Of a stretch of 34,550 nucleotides of DNA, positions 22,400 to 30,010 are shown piece by piece (position 1 is the stretch's first letter; every line of letters begins with the position of its first letter). The notes below the pieces were generated by a model. The model worked only from the letters and a program-made list of their open reading frames with translations. It did not search any database and was not told the origin of the DNA. The position numbers were made by a program, and so were the translations under genes. The stretch covers positions 1 through 34,550 of the forward strand of contig JBBQPM010000059.1 of assembly GCA_038217425.1 (NCBI GenBank), read 5' to 3'. This DNA comes from JAIEPT01 sp038217425 (GTDB lineage: Bacteria > Planctomycetota > Planctomycetia > Gemmatales > Gemmataceae).

Positions 22400-22924
22400 C
22401 TACTCTTCCTCGTCCAGACGCGCCTTGACCCGGGCAAGGATGGCGCCGATGGAATGGACCGGGATCTTGAGTTCGGTGCCGATCTCTTCGTAACTTCGGC
22501 CTTCGCGGTAGAAGAGTCGGGCGACTTCAGCGTCCCCTTTAGGGAGTTTGCCGAGCACGCGTTGTAGGTCGTCGGCTTCCTCGCGAGATGCCGAGCCGTT
22601 GAATTTCGCGGGCGCTGTCGCCTGACGTCGGGCCAAACCCTGGACGCAGGCGCGTCGGGCTTGCACGATCAAGTACGAAGTGAGCGAGGCGTCGCCGCGA
22701 AAATCGCGCAACACCGCGAAGTCGTCGTCGGCGAAACTCAGCATCACCTGGGAAGCCGCGTCTTCCGTTTCCTGTGCGTTCAAGCCGACGCTACGGAAAT
22801 GGGCGGTTTGCTGGACGACGTGGAGCGCCAGGCCGAGGTAGCGTTCGACGAATTCGTTCCAGGAACCCGGCTCCCGGTGCAGGAGACGCTTGAGCAGATC
22901 GCGATCTTTGGCCGACAATGCCAC
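22400..22924 (-). CDS. ECF-type sigma-70 family RNA polymerase sigma factor
   Basis: The 174-residue protein has a region 2 (WNEFVERYLGLALHVVQQTA, later EDAASQVMLSFADDD and FRGDASLTSYLIVQARRAC) and a region 4 helix-turn-helix (LGKLPKGDAEVARLFYREGR, then SYEEIGTELKIPVHSIGAIL and ARVKARL). There is no region 1.1 or 3. It would direct RNA polymerase to an unknown promoter set. The start is GTG 22924 with GAGG 8 nt upstream. No anti-sigma gene is recognisable; the small proteins downstream are not membrane proteins. It lies 58 bp after the acyl-CoA ligase gene on the same strand. Confidence 0.82.
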   Translation of the reverse strand: MALSAKDRDLLKRLLHREPGSWNEFVERYLGLALHVVQQTAHFRSVGLNAQETEDAASQVMLSFADDDFAVLRDFRGDASLTSYLIVQARRACVQGLARRQATAPAKFNGSASREEADDLQRVLGKLPKGDAEVARLFYREGRSYEEIGTELKIPVHSIGAILARVKARLDEEE

Positions 22925-22982
22925 AGGCGGTACCTCAGGGAGCAGGAGAGTTCGCGTATTGTATCGCAGCGGCCGGTTTCTG

Positions 22983-24683
22983 TCACGCGGTCTTGACCGT
23001 CGCCGCGGCCTCCAGGCCGAGTTCCGCGACGCTCTGCTGGCGCATCTGGAACTTCTGGATTTTGCCCGTCACCGTCATCGGAAACTCGGTCACGAACTTC
23101 ACATATTTGGGGATCTTGAAATGGGCAATCCGGCCCTTGCAGAATGCTCGCAGGGATTCCGCGGTCAGGGTTTGGTTTTCGTGCAGTCGGACCCAGGCCA
23201 TGATTTCTTCGCCGTACTTAACGTCGGGGACGCCGATGATCTGCACGTCGCGGATGGCTTCGTGAGTGAGGAGGAACTCCTCGATCTCGCGCGGGGCGAT
23301 GTTCTCGCCGCCGCGGATAATCATGTCTTTCATGCGGCCGACGATGTTGACGAAGCCCTCGGCATTCATGGTGGCGAGGTCGCCCGAATGCATCCAGCCG
23401 TCGGCGTCGATGGCTCGGTTTGTTGCCGTTTCATCGTTCCAGTAGCCGAGCATGACGGAGTAGCCGCGGGTGCAGAATTCGCCCGATTCGCCCAGCGGCA
23501 GCGTTTTGCCAGTTGCCGGATCGACGATCTTGATCTCGATGTGAGGATGGACGACGCCGACGGTACTGACGCGTTTGTCCAGGGGCGTGTCGGTATACGA
23601 CTGAGTGCTGACGGGACTGGTTTCGGTCATGCCGTAGGCGATTTCGATTTCGGGCAGATACATCGCGGACATGACCTTGCGCATGATCTCGATAGGGCAG
23701 GGGGCGCCGGACATGATGCCGGTGCGCAGACTCGACAGGTCGTATTGCGCGAAGCCGGGATGGTTCAACTCCGCGATGTACATCGTCGGCACGCCGAAGA
23801 TCGCGGTGGCGCGTTCGGCGTGGATCGCTTCGAGGACGGCCTTGGCGTCGAAAGTGGGGCTGGGATAAATCGCGGTCGCCCCGTGGGCCATGCAGCCGAG
23901 GTTTCCCATGACCATGCCAAAGCAGTGATATAAGGGGACAGGCACAATTAAGCGGTCGTGCTCGGTGAAGTTCATGCGCTGGGCGACTCGGTACCCGTTG
24001 TTGAGGATGTTGCGATGGCTGAGCGTCGCTCCCTTGGGGAAACCGGTGGTGCCGGAGGTGTACTGAATGTTGATGGCGTCGGTCGCTTTGAGCTTCGACT
24101 GCACTTCCGCGAGTCGAGACATCGGTATGTCACGGCCCCGAGTGAAGAGTTCTTGCCAGGCTCCGAAGCCAGGCCGGGGTTGTTCTTCGAGCAGGGTGAG
24201 CGACCGCAAGAGCGGCAGCTTTGCGAGCTTGAGATTATGCGGCGATTGCCCGGCAAGTTCCGGAGCGAGGGCGAGGAGCATGCCGACGTAATCGGACGAT
24301 TTGTACGCCCCGGCGGTCACCAGGGCGGAGCAGCCCGACTGCTTGAGGGCGTACTCGACTTCGTGGGTGCGGTAGCTGGGGTTGATGTTGACGAGGATGG
24401 CGCCGATCTTCGCGGTGGCGTACTGGGTGATCGCCCATTCGGCGCAGTTGGGCGCCCAGATGCCGACGCGTTCGCCCGGTTGGATGCCCAGGGCGAGGAA
24501 TCCGCGGGCGCACTCGTCGGCCTGTTCGCGAAGTTGTCGGTACGTGAGCCGAAGATTCTGCTGGCAGACGACGAGGGCTTCGCGGTCTCCGAGCTTGGCC
24601 GCGGCTTGATCGAGGGCGTCACCGATGGTGATTTCGAGCAGCGAACCCTCCGTGGGCCCGACGGCGTGGCTTTCGCGCAGCAT
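22983..24683 (-). CDS. AMP-dependent fatty acyl-CoA synthetase/ligase (FadD-like)
   Basis: The 566-residue protein is a complete member of the ANL adenylating superfamily. The P-loop motif is IQYTSGTTGFPKGATLSHRN, motif A5 is AYGMTETSPVS, A7 is DADGWMHSGDLATMNAEG, A8 is VGRMKDMIIRGGENIAPREI, and the C-terminal catalytic Lys is in MTVTGKIQKF. It activates a carboxylic acid, probably a medium- or long-chain fatty acid, to an acyl-AMP and then the CoA thioester. ATG 24683 has AAGGAG 6 nt upstream and is preferred over an in-frame start 18 nt earlier. It is divergent from the zinc-knuckle gene, with only 59 bp between them. Confidence 0.9.
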   Translation of the reverse strand: MLRESHAVGPTEGSLLEITIGDALDQAAAKLGDREALVVCQQNLRLTYRQLREQADECARGFLALGIQPGERVGIWAPNCAEWAITQYATAKIGAILVNINPSYRTHEVEYALKQSGCSALVTAGAYKSSDYVGMLLALAPELAGQSPHNLKLAKLPLLRSLTLLEEQPRPGFGAWQELFTRGRDIPMSRLAEVQSKLKATDAINIQYTSGTTGFPKGATLSHRNILNNGYRVAQRMNFTEHDRLIVPVPLYHCFGMVMGNLGCMAHGATAIYPSPTFDAKAVLEAIHAERATAIFGVPTMYIAELNHPGFAQYDLSSLRTGIMSGAPCPIEIMRKVMSAMYLPEIEIAYGMTETSPVSTQSYTDTPLDKRVSTVGVVHPHIEIKIVDPATGKTLPLGESGEFCTRGYSVMLGYWNDETATNRAIDADGWMHSGDLATMNAEGFVNIVGRMKDMIIRGGENIAPREIEEFLLTHEAIRDVQIIGVPDVKYGEEIMAWVRLHENQTLTAESLRAFCKGRIAHFKIPKYVKFVTEFPMTVTGKIQKFQMRQQSVAELGLEAAATVKTA

Positions 24684-24730
24684 GGCGTTCTCCTTTTCCA
24701 CGCAGTGTACCGAAGGAAGCCGCCAATTGC

Positions 24731-24736
24731 TATAAT
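24731..24736 (+). promoter_or_regulatory. -10 box TATAAT placed for leaderless transcription
   Basis: A perfect TATAAT sits 6 nt before the ATG at 24743, so transcription would begin at or within a base of the start codon. No good -35 is seen at 16-18 bp upstream, and the GGAG before the ATG is too close (2 nt) to act as a ribosome binding site. Confidence 0.55.
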
Positions 24737-24742
24737 GGAGAC

Positions 24743-25201
24743 ATGAAGAAACACACCGAAAATCAACCGGCTGCCCGGCAGAAATCCCCCAAGACGGCGG
24801 TGGTCGCGTTCAAGGTCGAGGAAGAACTTGCCGACTTCCTCAACCAACTCCCCAACAAGAGCGACTTCATCCGCAAGGCGATCGCGGCCCAGATGAACAT
24901 CGCCTGCCCCCTCTGCAAGGGCGCCGGGCAGGTGAGTCATTGGGTACACGACAATTTCGCCCCACTCATCGCCAAGTGGACCAATCAACCGTGCGACGGC
25001 TGCGGCGATCATCTGCAATTCCCGCAGGATCCCGGCGCCTTGTCGCACGAACATCAGGCCCGACTCGAGCAATTCTTCCAGGGGGGCCCGCTGTACTGCG
25101 ACCCTTGCTACGAAAAGGCCCCGGCGTGCGGCGATTGCGGCATGCACGTCGACGACTCGCTCTCCGCCGAGCATCACAAGGTCGCGCATCACGAAAACTA
25201 A
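24743..25201 (+). CDS. Ribbon-helix-helix-like protein with zinc-knuckle C-terminus
   Basis: The 152-residue protein opens with a basic segment, then KTAVVAFKVEEELADFLNQL and PNKSDFIRKAIAAQM (about 17-51), which fits a ribbon-helix-helix DNA-binding fold: a short beta strand, helix, turn, and an SDFIRKAI second helix. The remainder has four Cys pairs: CPLC, CDGC, CDPC and CGDC, plus several His near the C-terminus (EHHKVAHH), as in one or two structural or sensory zinc sites. It could be a metal-responsive repressor. It is divergent from the acyl-CoA ligase gene. No named family is certain. Confidence 0.65.
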   Translation: MKKHTENQPAARQKSPKTAVVAFKVEEELADFLNQLPNKSDFIRKAIAAQMNIACPLCKGAGQVSHWVHDNFAPLIAKWTNQPCDGCGDHLQFPQDPGALSHEHQARLEQFFQGGPLYCDPCYEKAPACGDCGMHVDDSLSAEHHKVAHHEN

Positions 25202-25204
25202 TGG

Positions 25205-25266
25205 TCTGAGCCGGAAGCGTTAGCGACGATCCCGTGCAGGATCGTCGCTAACGCTTCCGGCTCAGA
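25205..25266. repeat. Perfect 28-bp-stem hairpin between convergent genes
   Basis: The arm at 25205-25232 (starting TCTGAGCCGGAAGCGTTAGC) and the arm at 25239-25266 are exact inverted copies with a 6-nt loop CGTGCA. It fills the space between the stop of the zinc-knuckle gene (25201) and that of the caspase-like gene (25274). A bidirectional terminator role is likely. The motif AGCCGGAAGCGTTAGCGACG looks to me like an intergenic repeat of planctomycete genomes; copy number must be checked. Confidence 0.75.
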
Positions 25267-25273
25267 CAGTGAA

Positions 25274-28200
25274 TCACAAGTAAAGTTCGAGCCGCACGCG
25301 CGTCTTGCCGCCGGGTTCAACCACCGCATCCTTCGCGGCTTTCCGCTGATTTGCGGTCTTCGTGACGCTCAATTTGTACGTCCCCGGCGGCAAATCGCGG
25401 AACTCAAACTCCCCCTGCGGCGTCGTCTTGCGCTCCGCGAGCTTCGCCCCTTTCAAATCGCTGAGCACCACCGTCAGATTCGCCTGCTTGAACTCCCCCT
25501 CGACGACCACTCCCATGAGCGTGCCGGGCGCCTTCAGTTCTGGATCAAAATCGACCACCTCGACCGACGTCTTGGCGAAACTCATCAGGCCGAGATTATT
25601 GACGGCCATGAGGCTGACGTCGAGTTTCCCCTTCTTGTCCGCCGGGATCGGCAACTTAGCAGTCCAGCCGGAAGGTTCGTCGTCCAGCGGAATCGCGGGA
25701 TACTTGACCGCGCCGGGGGGCAGCTTGTTGTCTTCGGTCGGGGAGCCGAAGAAGAAGACGACCTCGCTCAGGCCCACGCTCTTGTCGGCGGCGGTCGCGC
25801 GCGGCGAAAAGTCGGCGCCCTTCTTGACCTGGGCGGGATTTTCGAGAAATGCGACCATCTCGGGAGCACGGTCGTCGAAGGTCATCGTGTGATAGACGGG
25901 GGACAGGACTTCCTTGCCGGTCTTGTCCAGGAGACGAATCTGCACGGTGCGCTGCCCGCGCAAGGGGACGGCGTCGATCGCCATGCGCGGATCGCGCAAC
26001 GTCGGCTCGAACTCGAGATAGCCCTCGCCCGACTTGATACCGACGCCGACCCGGCGCACGCGTGCGGCCTGATTCTCCGGCTCGTACTGCGCCTTGAACT
26101 CGCCGGCGATCATCTCGCCTGCCTTGGCTTCGACGACGGCGCCCGCGGGGGCGTTGTCGACTTCGATAATCCCCTCAAACTTGCTGTTCGTGCGAAAGAA
26201 TCGGGCGGCGCGAAAGCGCAGGCCAGGCCGATCGTCCTCGCTCGGCGTCGACGGCTCGCCGATCCGCGCGAACGTCGTGCGGAACACGAACGCTCGCTCC
26301 ACGCCGTCGATAGTGACGTAGGCGTACCCCTCCTCGTCGGCGCCGGAGTCGAACGCCAGTTCGGACGCGACCAACTTGACCTCCTTGCCGCTGGCGGAAA
26401 TGTCGGTGCGGAACGACCCGGCCTTGGCGCCTTTGAATCCGGGGATGCGTTTTTCGGGGAGCACGAGTTCCGCCTTGCTCGGGGGCCCAGGGAAGGGCGT
26501 TGCGGCGGCGAGCGTGACTTCGAATTTGTTCTTGTTCTCGTTCGCCGGGCTCGGCGGTTCGTAGCGAACGGTCGGAACGCGCACATATTCGCGCGGCGCC
26601 ATCACATGCACTTTGACGTCCCGGCTCGCCACCACTTCGTTCGCCTTGTCACGGTCGAGCAGGCGGATCTGCAGCGGACCCGTAAGTTCCGGAAGCGGGA
26701 GCGGTTCCTTGGGCGCCGCCGCTTCGGTCGATGCGACCGCCGGCGCGGGGGGGCCCGGGAAGATGACGCGCTTGGTCGCTCCGGGCGCCACGGTGATTGG
26801 CACGGAACCGCCCGGGATCGGCTCGTCATTTTGTCCGATCTCGACGGCGAGGTTGCGCACTCGATCCGAAGGATTTCGCACGAAGAGATAGTAGGGGACG
26901 CGCTGCGTGCTGGGCCGAAGGCGTAACTCGCCCGGCGGTACCGTGAGGGTCTTGGGATCGGCGCTCAGATAAATCTCGAGACGTTCCGGGTCAGGGAGAT
27001 TCGGGAGCGTCACCTTGTGGAAGAACGCCCGGCCTCCCGCGGTGATTTGCACGAGAAAGCCGGCAGGTCGCGGCGACTGCGCCGATTCCGCGCCGGACAG
27101 TAACTGCACGATGACAGGCAGCGACACCGACGCGGGGCTCGGCGTTTCCTTGACCTGAGCGAGAGCCGCGGTATCGACGCTCACACTCAGCCAATCGTCG
27201 CTCGCCTGCAGGATGCGCGTCTCGACCTTCGGCGGCACGTTTCCGGTCCAGGAAATCTGCAGCGGCACCACCGTCCTGGCGCTGCGGTTGCCCAGGTTAA
27301 TGTCCAGCGAGGTCGGCTGATTCGGCAGCACGACGTTGACGACGGGGGGCTGGGCGAATGGGCGTAGAGCGAACGCCGCCCGGGCACGGTAGGGACTTTC
27401 GCTTTCCAGGGCCGCGAAGCGGTAACGGTCCGCGAGCCATCGGCAACGTTCGCTCTGGGCGGCTTCCCAGAGCGGCAGTCCGGCGCTGAGGATCTTTCGT
27501 TCGAGCAGCGCCGCCGGCGCCCAACCGGGCAAGAGCCGGGAGATTCGATCCTTGAGATGCAGCTTCGGTTCCTGAGCGTACTGCGTCAGGAGCGTTTCTG
27601 TCCAGGCTTTCTCCAGGGCGATGGGTATGGCGAAGCGGCGCGAATCGCCGAGCAACTCTTCGAGCCCGCGGAGATCGGTAGGATCGAGTCCCGCGAGTTC
27701 CAGCAGGGCGACCTGCCGTCGGCGCTGGCGCATCTGGCTCTCGACCAAGTTTCGCTCGATACGAGCCGGATCGTCCGGGGGAGTCGCTTCGGGGAGTTTT
27801 TGCCCCTCGCGCAGGTCCAACTCCTGCGTTTTGTCCGCGAAGCGGCGCGCGAGTTCGCCGCGGGCCTGCCAGACTTTGACGCGCAGCTCGGCCGACATCA
27901 ACGGCAGGGCCAGGCGCTGTTCGAGTTGCCGCAAGTTGGCCGGACTTGCCTCGGGACGTTTGGTCTGAAGCAACACGTCCTGGATTGCGTCGGCGGAATG
28001 CGGCTGACGCAGCGTCTTGAGCGCCGCCTTCAGGTTGCCGGCCTTGCCGGGGATGGGATCGAGCTTTTGATTCACCTCCGCTTGCGACAATCGGCTGTCA
28101 CCCGTCGGCGCCTCGAGTAGAGGAAAGAGATCGCGGGCGGCTTGCTGGGCTTCGTACCAGACGCTTTCGAGACTTGGATCGAACTCCATCCAGGCGTGCA

Positions 28201-30007
28201 TCCAGGGAAGAAGCTGACACGCGTCCTCCCATTGCACGAAGGCATCCTCTATGAGATTCTGTTTCCCCTGCAGCGATTCGAGATCGTCGCGCACCTGGCC
28301 CAGAAGCTGGTCGGCTTCGTCGAGGGACGTGTAGCCGCGGGCGAAGAAATACGTCTCGGCAATGGCCCGTTTTTGCTGGACCGTCTCGAGAGCGCCGGCG
28401 AGCCAGGGGAAGGACCGAACCGGGACGAGGACCGCTTCGCCACGCTGCGTCACCTCGATGACTTTGCGAACGGTCCGCGCGCGCCATTGAGCTTCTTTGA
28501 CGCTGCCGGCGAAGTCTGCGAGACGCAAAAGCGTCTCGATCTCGGCGTAACGCGGATCGCCGCGGCTGGCGGCGATTCGGCCCAGGAAGATCACGCGTTC
28601 GCGGCGCGGGAACGGCTCCTGGACCAGGTGGTCGAACAGCGCCTGGCCCACGTCGTACTCGCGCGCGTCCTTGTATTTAGTCAAGTACTCCTCGAGCAGC
28701 TTCGCGCTCAGCTTGTCGACTTCGTCCGCTTTGACGGCGATGAGTCGGGCTTCTTCAATCTTGCGCAGCATTTCCTTGAGATCGGCCGCGACTTTCTCGT
28801 CGGGCTTGAACCCCGTCGCTTGCACCTGGGCCAGGGACAGCGTGTCGGGGCGGATGGTTGGCTGAAGCTGCGTGCGCAGTTTCTCGAGGCGATTGAGATC
28901 CTGGTGCAAGCGCTCGGTGAGCGCCGCTTCGTCGCCGCCGTTGATCCAGGCGCGTTCAGTTTCCAGGGCGACGGTTTCGAGCATGCGGTGCAGCCAGGGG
29001 GTGATGCTGTGAGCGCGGTCGGCTTGCCAACGATCGCGCGTCTCCCACGCCAGCTTGAGCCCAATCTGCGGATAGGGAGGCGTCGCCGCGAGTTCGCGGT
29101 GCGGCAATGGCCGGCCGCGATTGAGCGAACGCAGCGCGAAGTCCTCCGCGTCGCCCAGAAGCATCGGCGTCTGCCGTTGGCCGCGGTTGAGCTGCGCCCA
29201 GCGATCAACGCGCGTCTGCAGATAGCGAGCGAGCCCCTTGGCCCAGACCACGCCTTGCTGGTCCGCCGGTTGATCCTCGTAATTTGCCCAGCCGGCGAGG
29301 CCCTCAATGAGATAATGCCCGAAGACGCTACGGCCCAGTTCCGGCGACGCCAGCGGCGTCTGTCCGGGACTGCACGGCAACAGCACGAGCCGGCGCGGGT
29401 CCGGAACTTGCTCGAGTTCTTGCTGAATGCGTGCCACGACGTCGGGCCCCGGCTCCGGGACGTAGGCGTCGCCAGTCGGCCAAAATAGATCGAGGATCAC
29501 GAGGCGCCGCTTCCCTGGAGCGACGGCCACGGCCTTCAGAAACTCGCTAAGCGTCCGTTGACTGCCGATCGACGACAGCGCCTCTTCCGGCGGAATCACG
29601 AGGACGCGTCCCTGGTCGTCGAGCCGGGCGTGCGCGCTCAGTACCACCAGCGCGGTGTCTTGACCCTCGACCGAATCGAGTTGGCTCAGATGCGCGAGGC
29701 GCCGAGGAAAAAGCTTGACGTCGACAAGGGCGTTGCGGTCTTGCCGAAAGAAGGGGGGTGGGGCAAGCGGGCGTTCCTGATAGAACGGGTAGCCGACGTG
29801 CAACACGATCGGATTGGGCGCGGGGCGCAGCCACAAAAACCCGGCGGCGACGAAGGCGACCGTTACGGCGACCACGGCGACCAGCGCCGCCAGCTTGCCG
29901 CGATTGAGCCGCGAAGGAGTCGCCGACGGCGCCGTCACGGGGCGATCTTCGCGCCATGGCGGCGGCGGCTGCGGCGGGGCTTCCGGCGGTGTCTCGTCGT
30001 CGGTCAT
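25274..30007 (-). CDS. Membrane-anchored caspase-like protein with long helical region and CarboxypepD_reg-like C-terminus
   Basis: This 1577-residue protein has a Pro-rich N-terminus, a single membrane segment at about 39-59 (LAALVAVVAVTVAFVAAGFL), then a caspase-like (peptidase C14) domain at about 65-310. VVLSAHARLDDQG holds His126 and LVLLPCSPGQTPLAS holds Cys212 in the dyad positions, and SVFGHYLIEGLAGWAN and QTPMLLGD follow as in planctomycete caspase-like proteins. About 330-870 is helical, about 890-1450 is rich in beta, Ig-like stretches, and the last 80 residues (GTLMGVVVEGEFKQANLTVV, FEFRDLPPGTYKLSV) form a carboxypeptidase-regulatory-like domain. Basic residues before the membrane segment place most of the protein outside the cytoplasm. 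It starts 3 nt after the stop of the paralogous upstream gene, so they form an operon. Confidence 0.8.
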   Translation of the reverse strand: MTDDETPPEAPPQPPPPWREDRPVTAPSATPSRLNRGKLAALVAVVAVTVAFVAAGFLWLRPAPNPIVLHVGYPFYQERPLAPPPFFRQDRNALVDVKLFPRRLAHLSQLDSVEGQDTALVVLSAHARLDDQGRVLVIPPEEALSSIGSQRTLSEFLKAVAVAPGKRRLVILDLFWPTGDAYVPEPGPDVVARIQQELEQVPDPRRLVLLPCSPGQTPLASPELGRSVFGHYLIEGLAGWANYEDQPADQQGVVWAKGLARYLQTRVDRWAQLNRGQRQTPMLLGDAEDFALRSLNRGRPLPHRELAATPPYPQIGLKLAWETRDRWQADRAHSITPWLHRMLETVALETERAWINGGDEAALTERLHQDLNRLEKLRTQLQPTIRPDTLSLAQVQATGFKPDEKVAADLKEMLRKIEEARLIAVKADEVDKLSAKLLEEYLTKYKDAREYDVGQALFDHLVQEPFPRRERVIFLGRIAASRGDPRYAEIETLLRLADFAGSVKEAQWRARTVRKVIEVTQRGEAVLVPVRSFPWLAGALETVQQKRAIAETYFFARGYTSLDEADQLLGQVRDDLESLQGKQNLIEDAFVQWEDACQLLPWMHAWMEFDPSLESVWYEAQQAARDLFPLLEAPTGDSRLSQAEVNQKLDPIPGKAGNLKAALKTLRQPHSADAIQDVLLQTKRPEASPANLRQLEQRLALPLMSAELRVKVWQARGELARRFADKTQELDLREGQKLPEATPPDDPARIERNLVESQMRQRRRQVALLELAGLDPTDLRGLEELLGDSRRFAIPIALEKAWTETLLTQYAQEPKLHLKDRISRLLPGWAPAALLERKILSAGLPLWEAAQSERCRWLADRYRFAALESESPYRARAAFALRPFAQPPVVNVVLPNQPTSLDINLGNRSARTVVPLQISWTGNVPPKVETRILQASDDWLSVSVDTAALAQVKETPSPASVSLPVIVQLLSGAESAQSPRPAGFLVQITAGGRAFFHKVTLPNLPDPERLEIYLSADPKTLTVPPGELRLRPSTQRVPYYLFVRNPSDRVRNLAVEIGQNDEPIPGGSVPITVAPGATKRVIFPGPPAPAVASTEAAAPKEPLPLPELTGPLQIRLLDRDKANEVVASRDVKVHVMAPREYVRVPTVRYEPPSPANENKNKFEVTLAAATPFPGPPSKAELVLPEKRIPGFKGAKAGSFRTDISASGKEVKLVASELAFDSGADEEGYAYVTIDGVERAFVFRTTFARIGEPSTPSEDDRPGLRFRAARFFRTNSKFEGIIEVDNAPAGAVVEAKAGEMIAGEFKAQYEPENQAARVRRVGVGIKSGEGYLEFEPTLRDPRMAIDAVPLRGQRTVQIRLLDKTGKEVLSPVYHTMTFDDRAPEMVAFLENPAQVKKGADFSPRATAADKSVGLSEVVFFFGSPTEDNKLPPGAVKYPAIPLDDEPSGWTAKLPIPADKKGKLDVSLMAVNNLGLMSFAKTSVEVVDFDPELKAPGTLMGVVVEGEFKQANLTVVLSDLKGAKLAERKTTPQGEFEFRDLPPGTYKLSVTKTANQRKAAKDAVVEPGGKTRVRLELYL

Positions 30008-30010
30008 GGC

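Noticed and set aside
22890..23933. 347-codon plus-strand open frame opposite the acyl-CoA ligase
   Set aside because: Antisense shadow of a clear ANL enzyme; His/Asp/Gly-rich product without domains or ribosome binding site.
28142..29488. 448-codon plus-strand open frame opposite the caspase-like gene
   Set aside because: GC-rich antisense frame without recognisable protein sequence; the minus-strand frame carries coherent domains.
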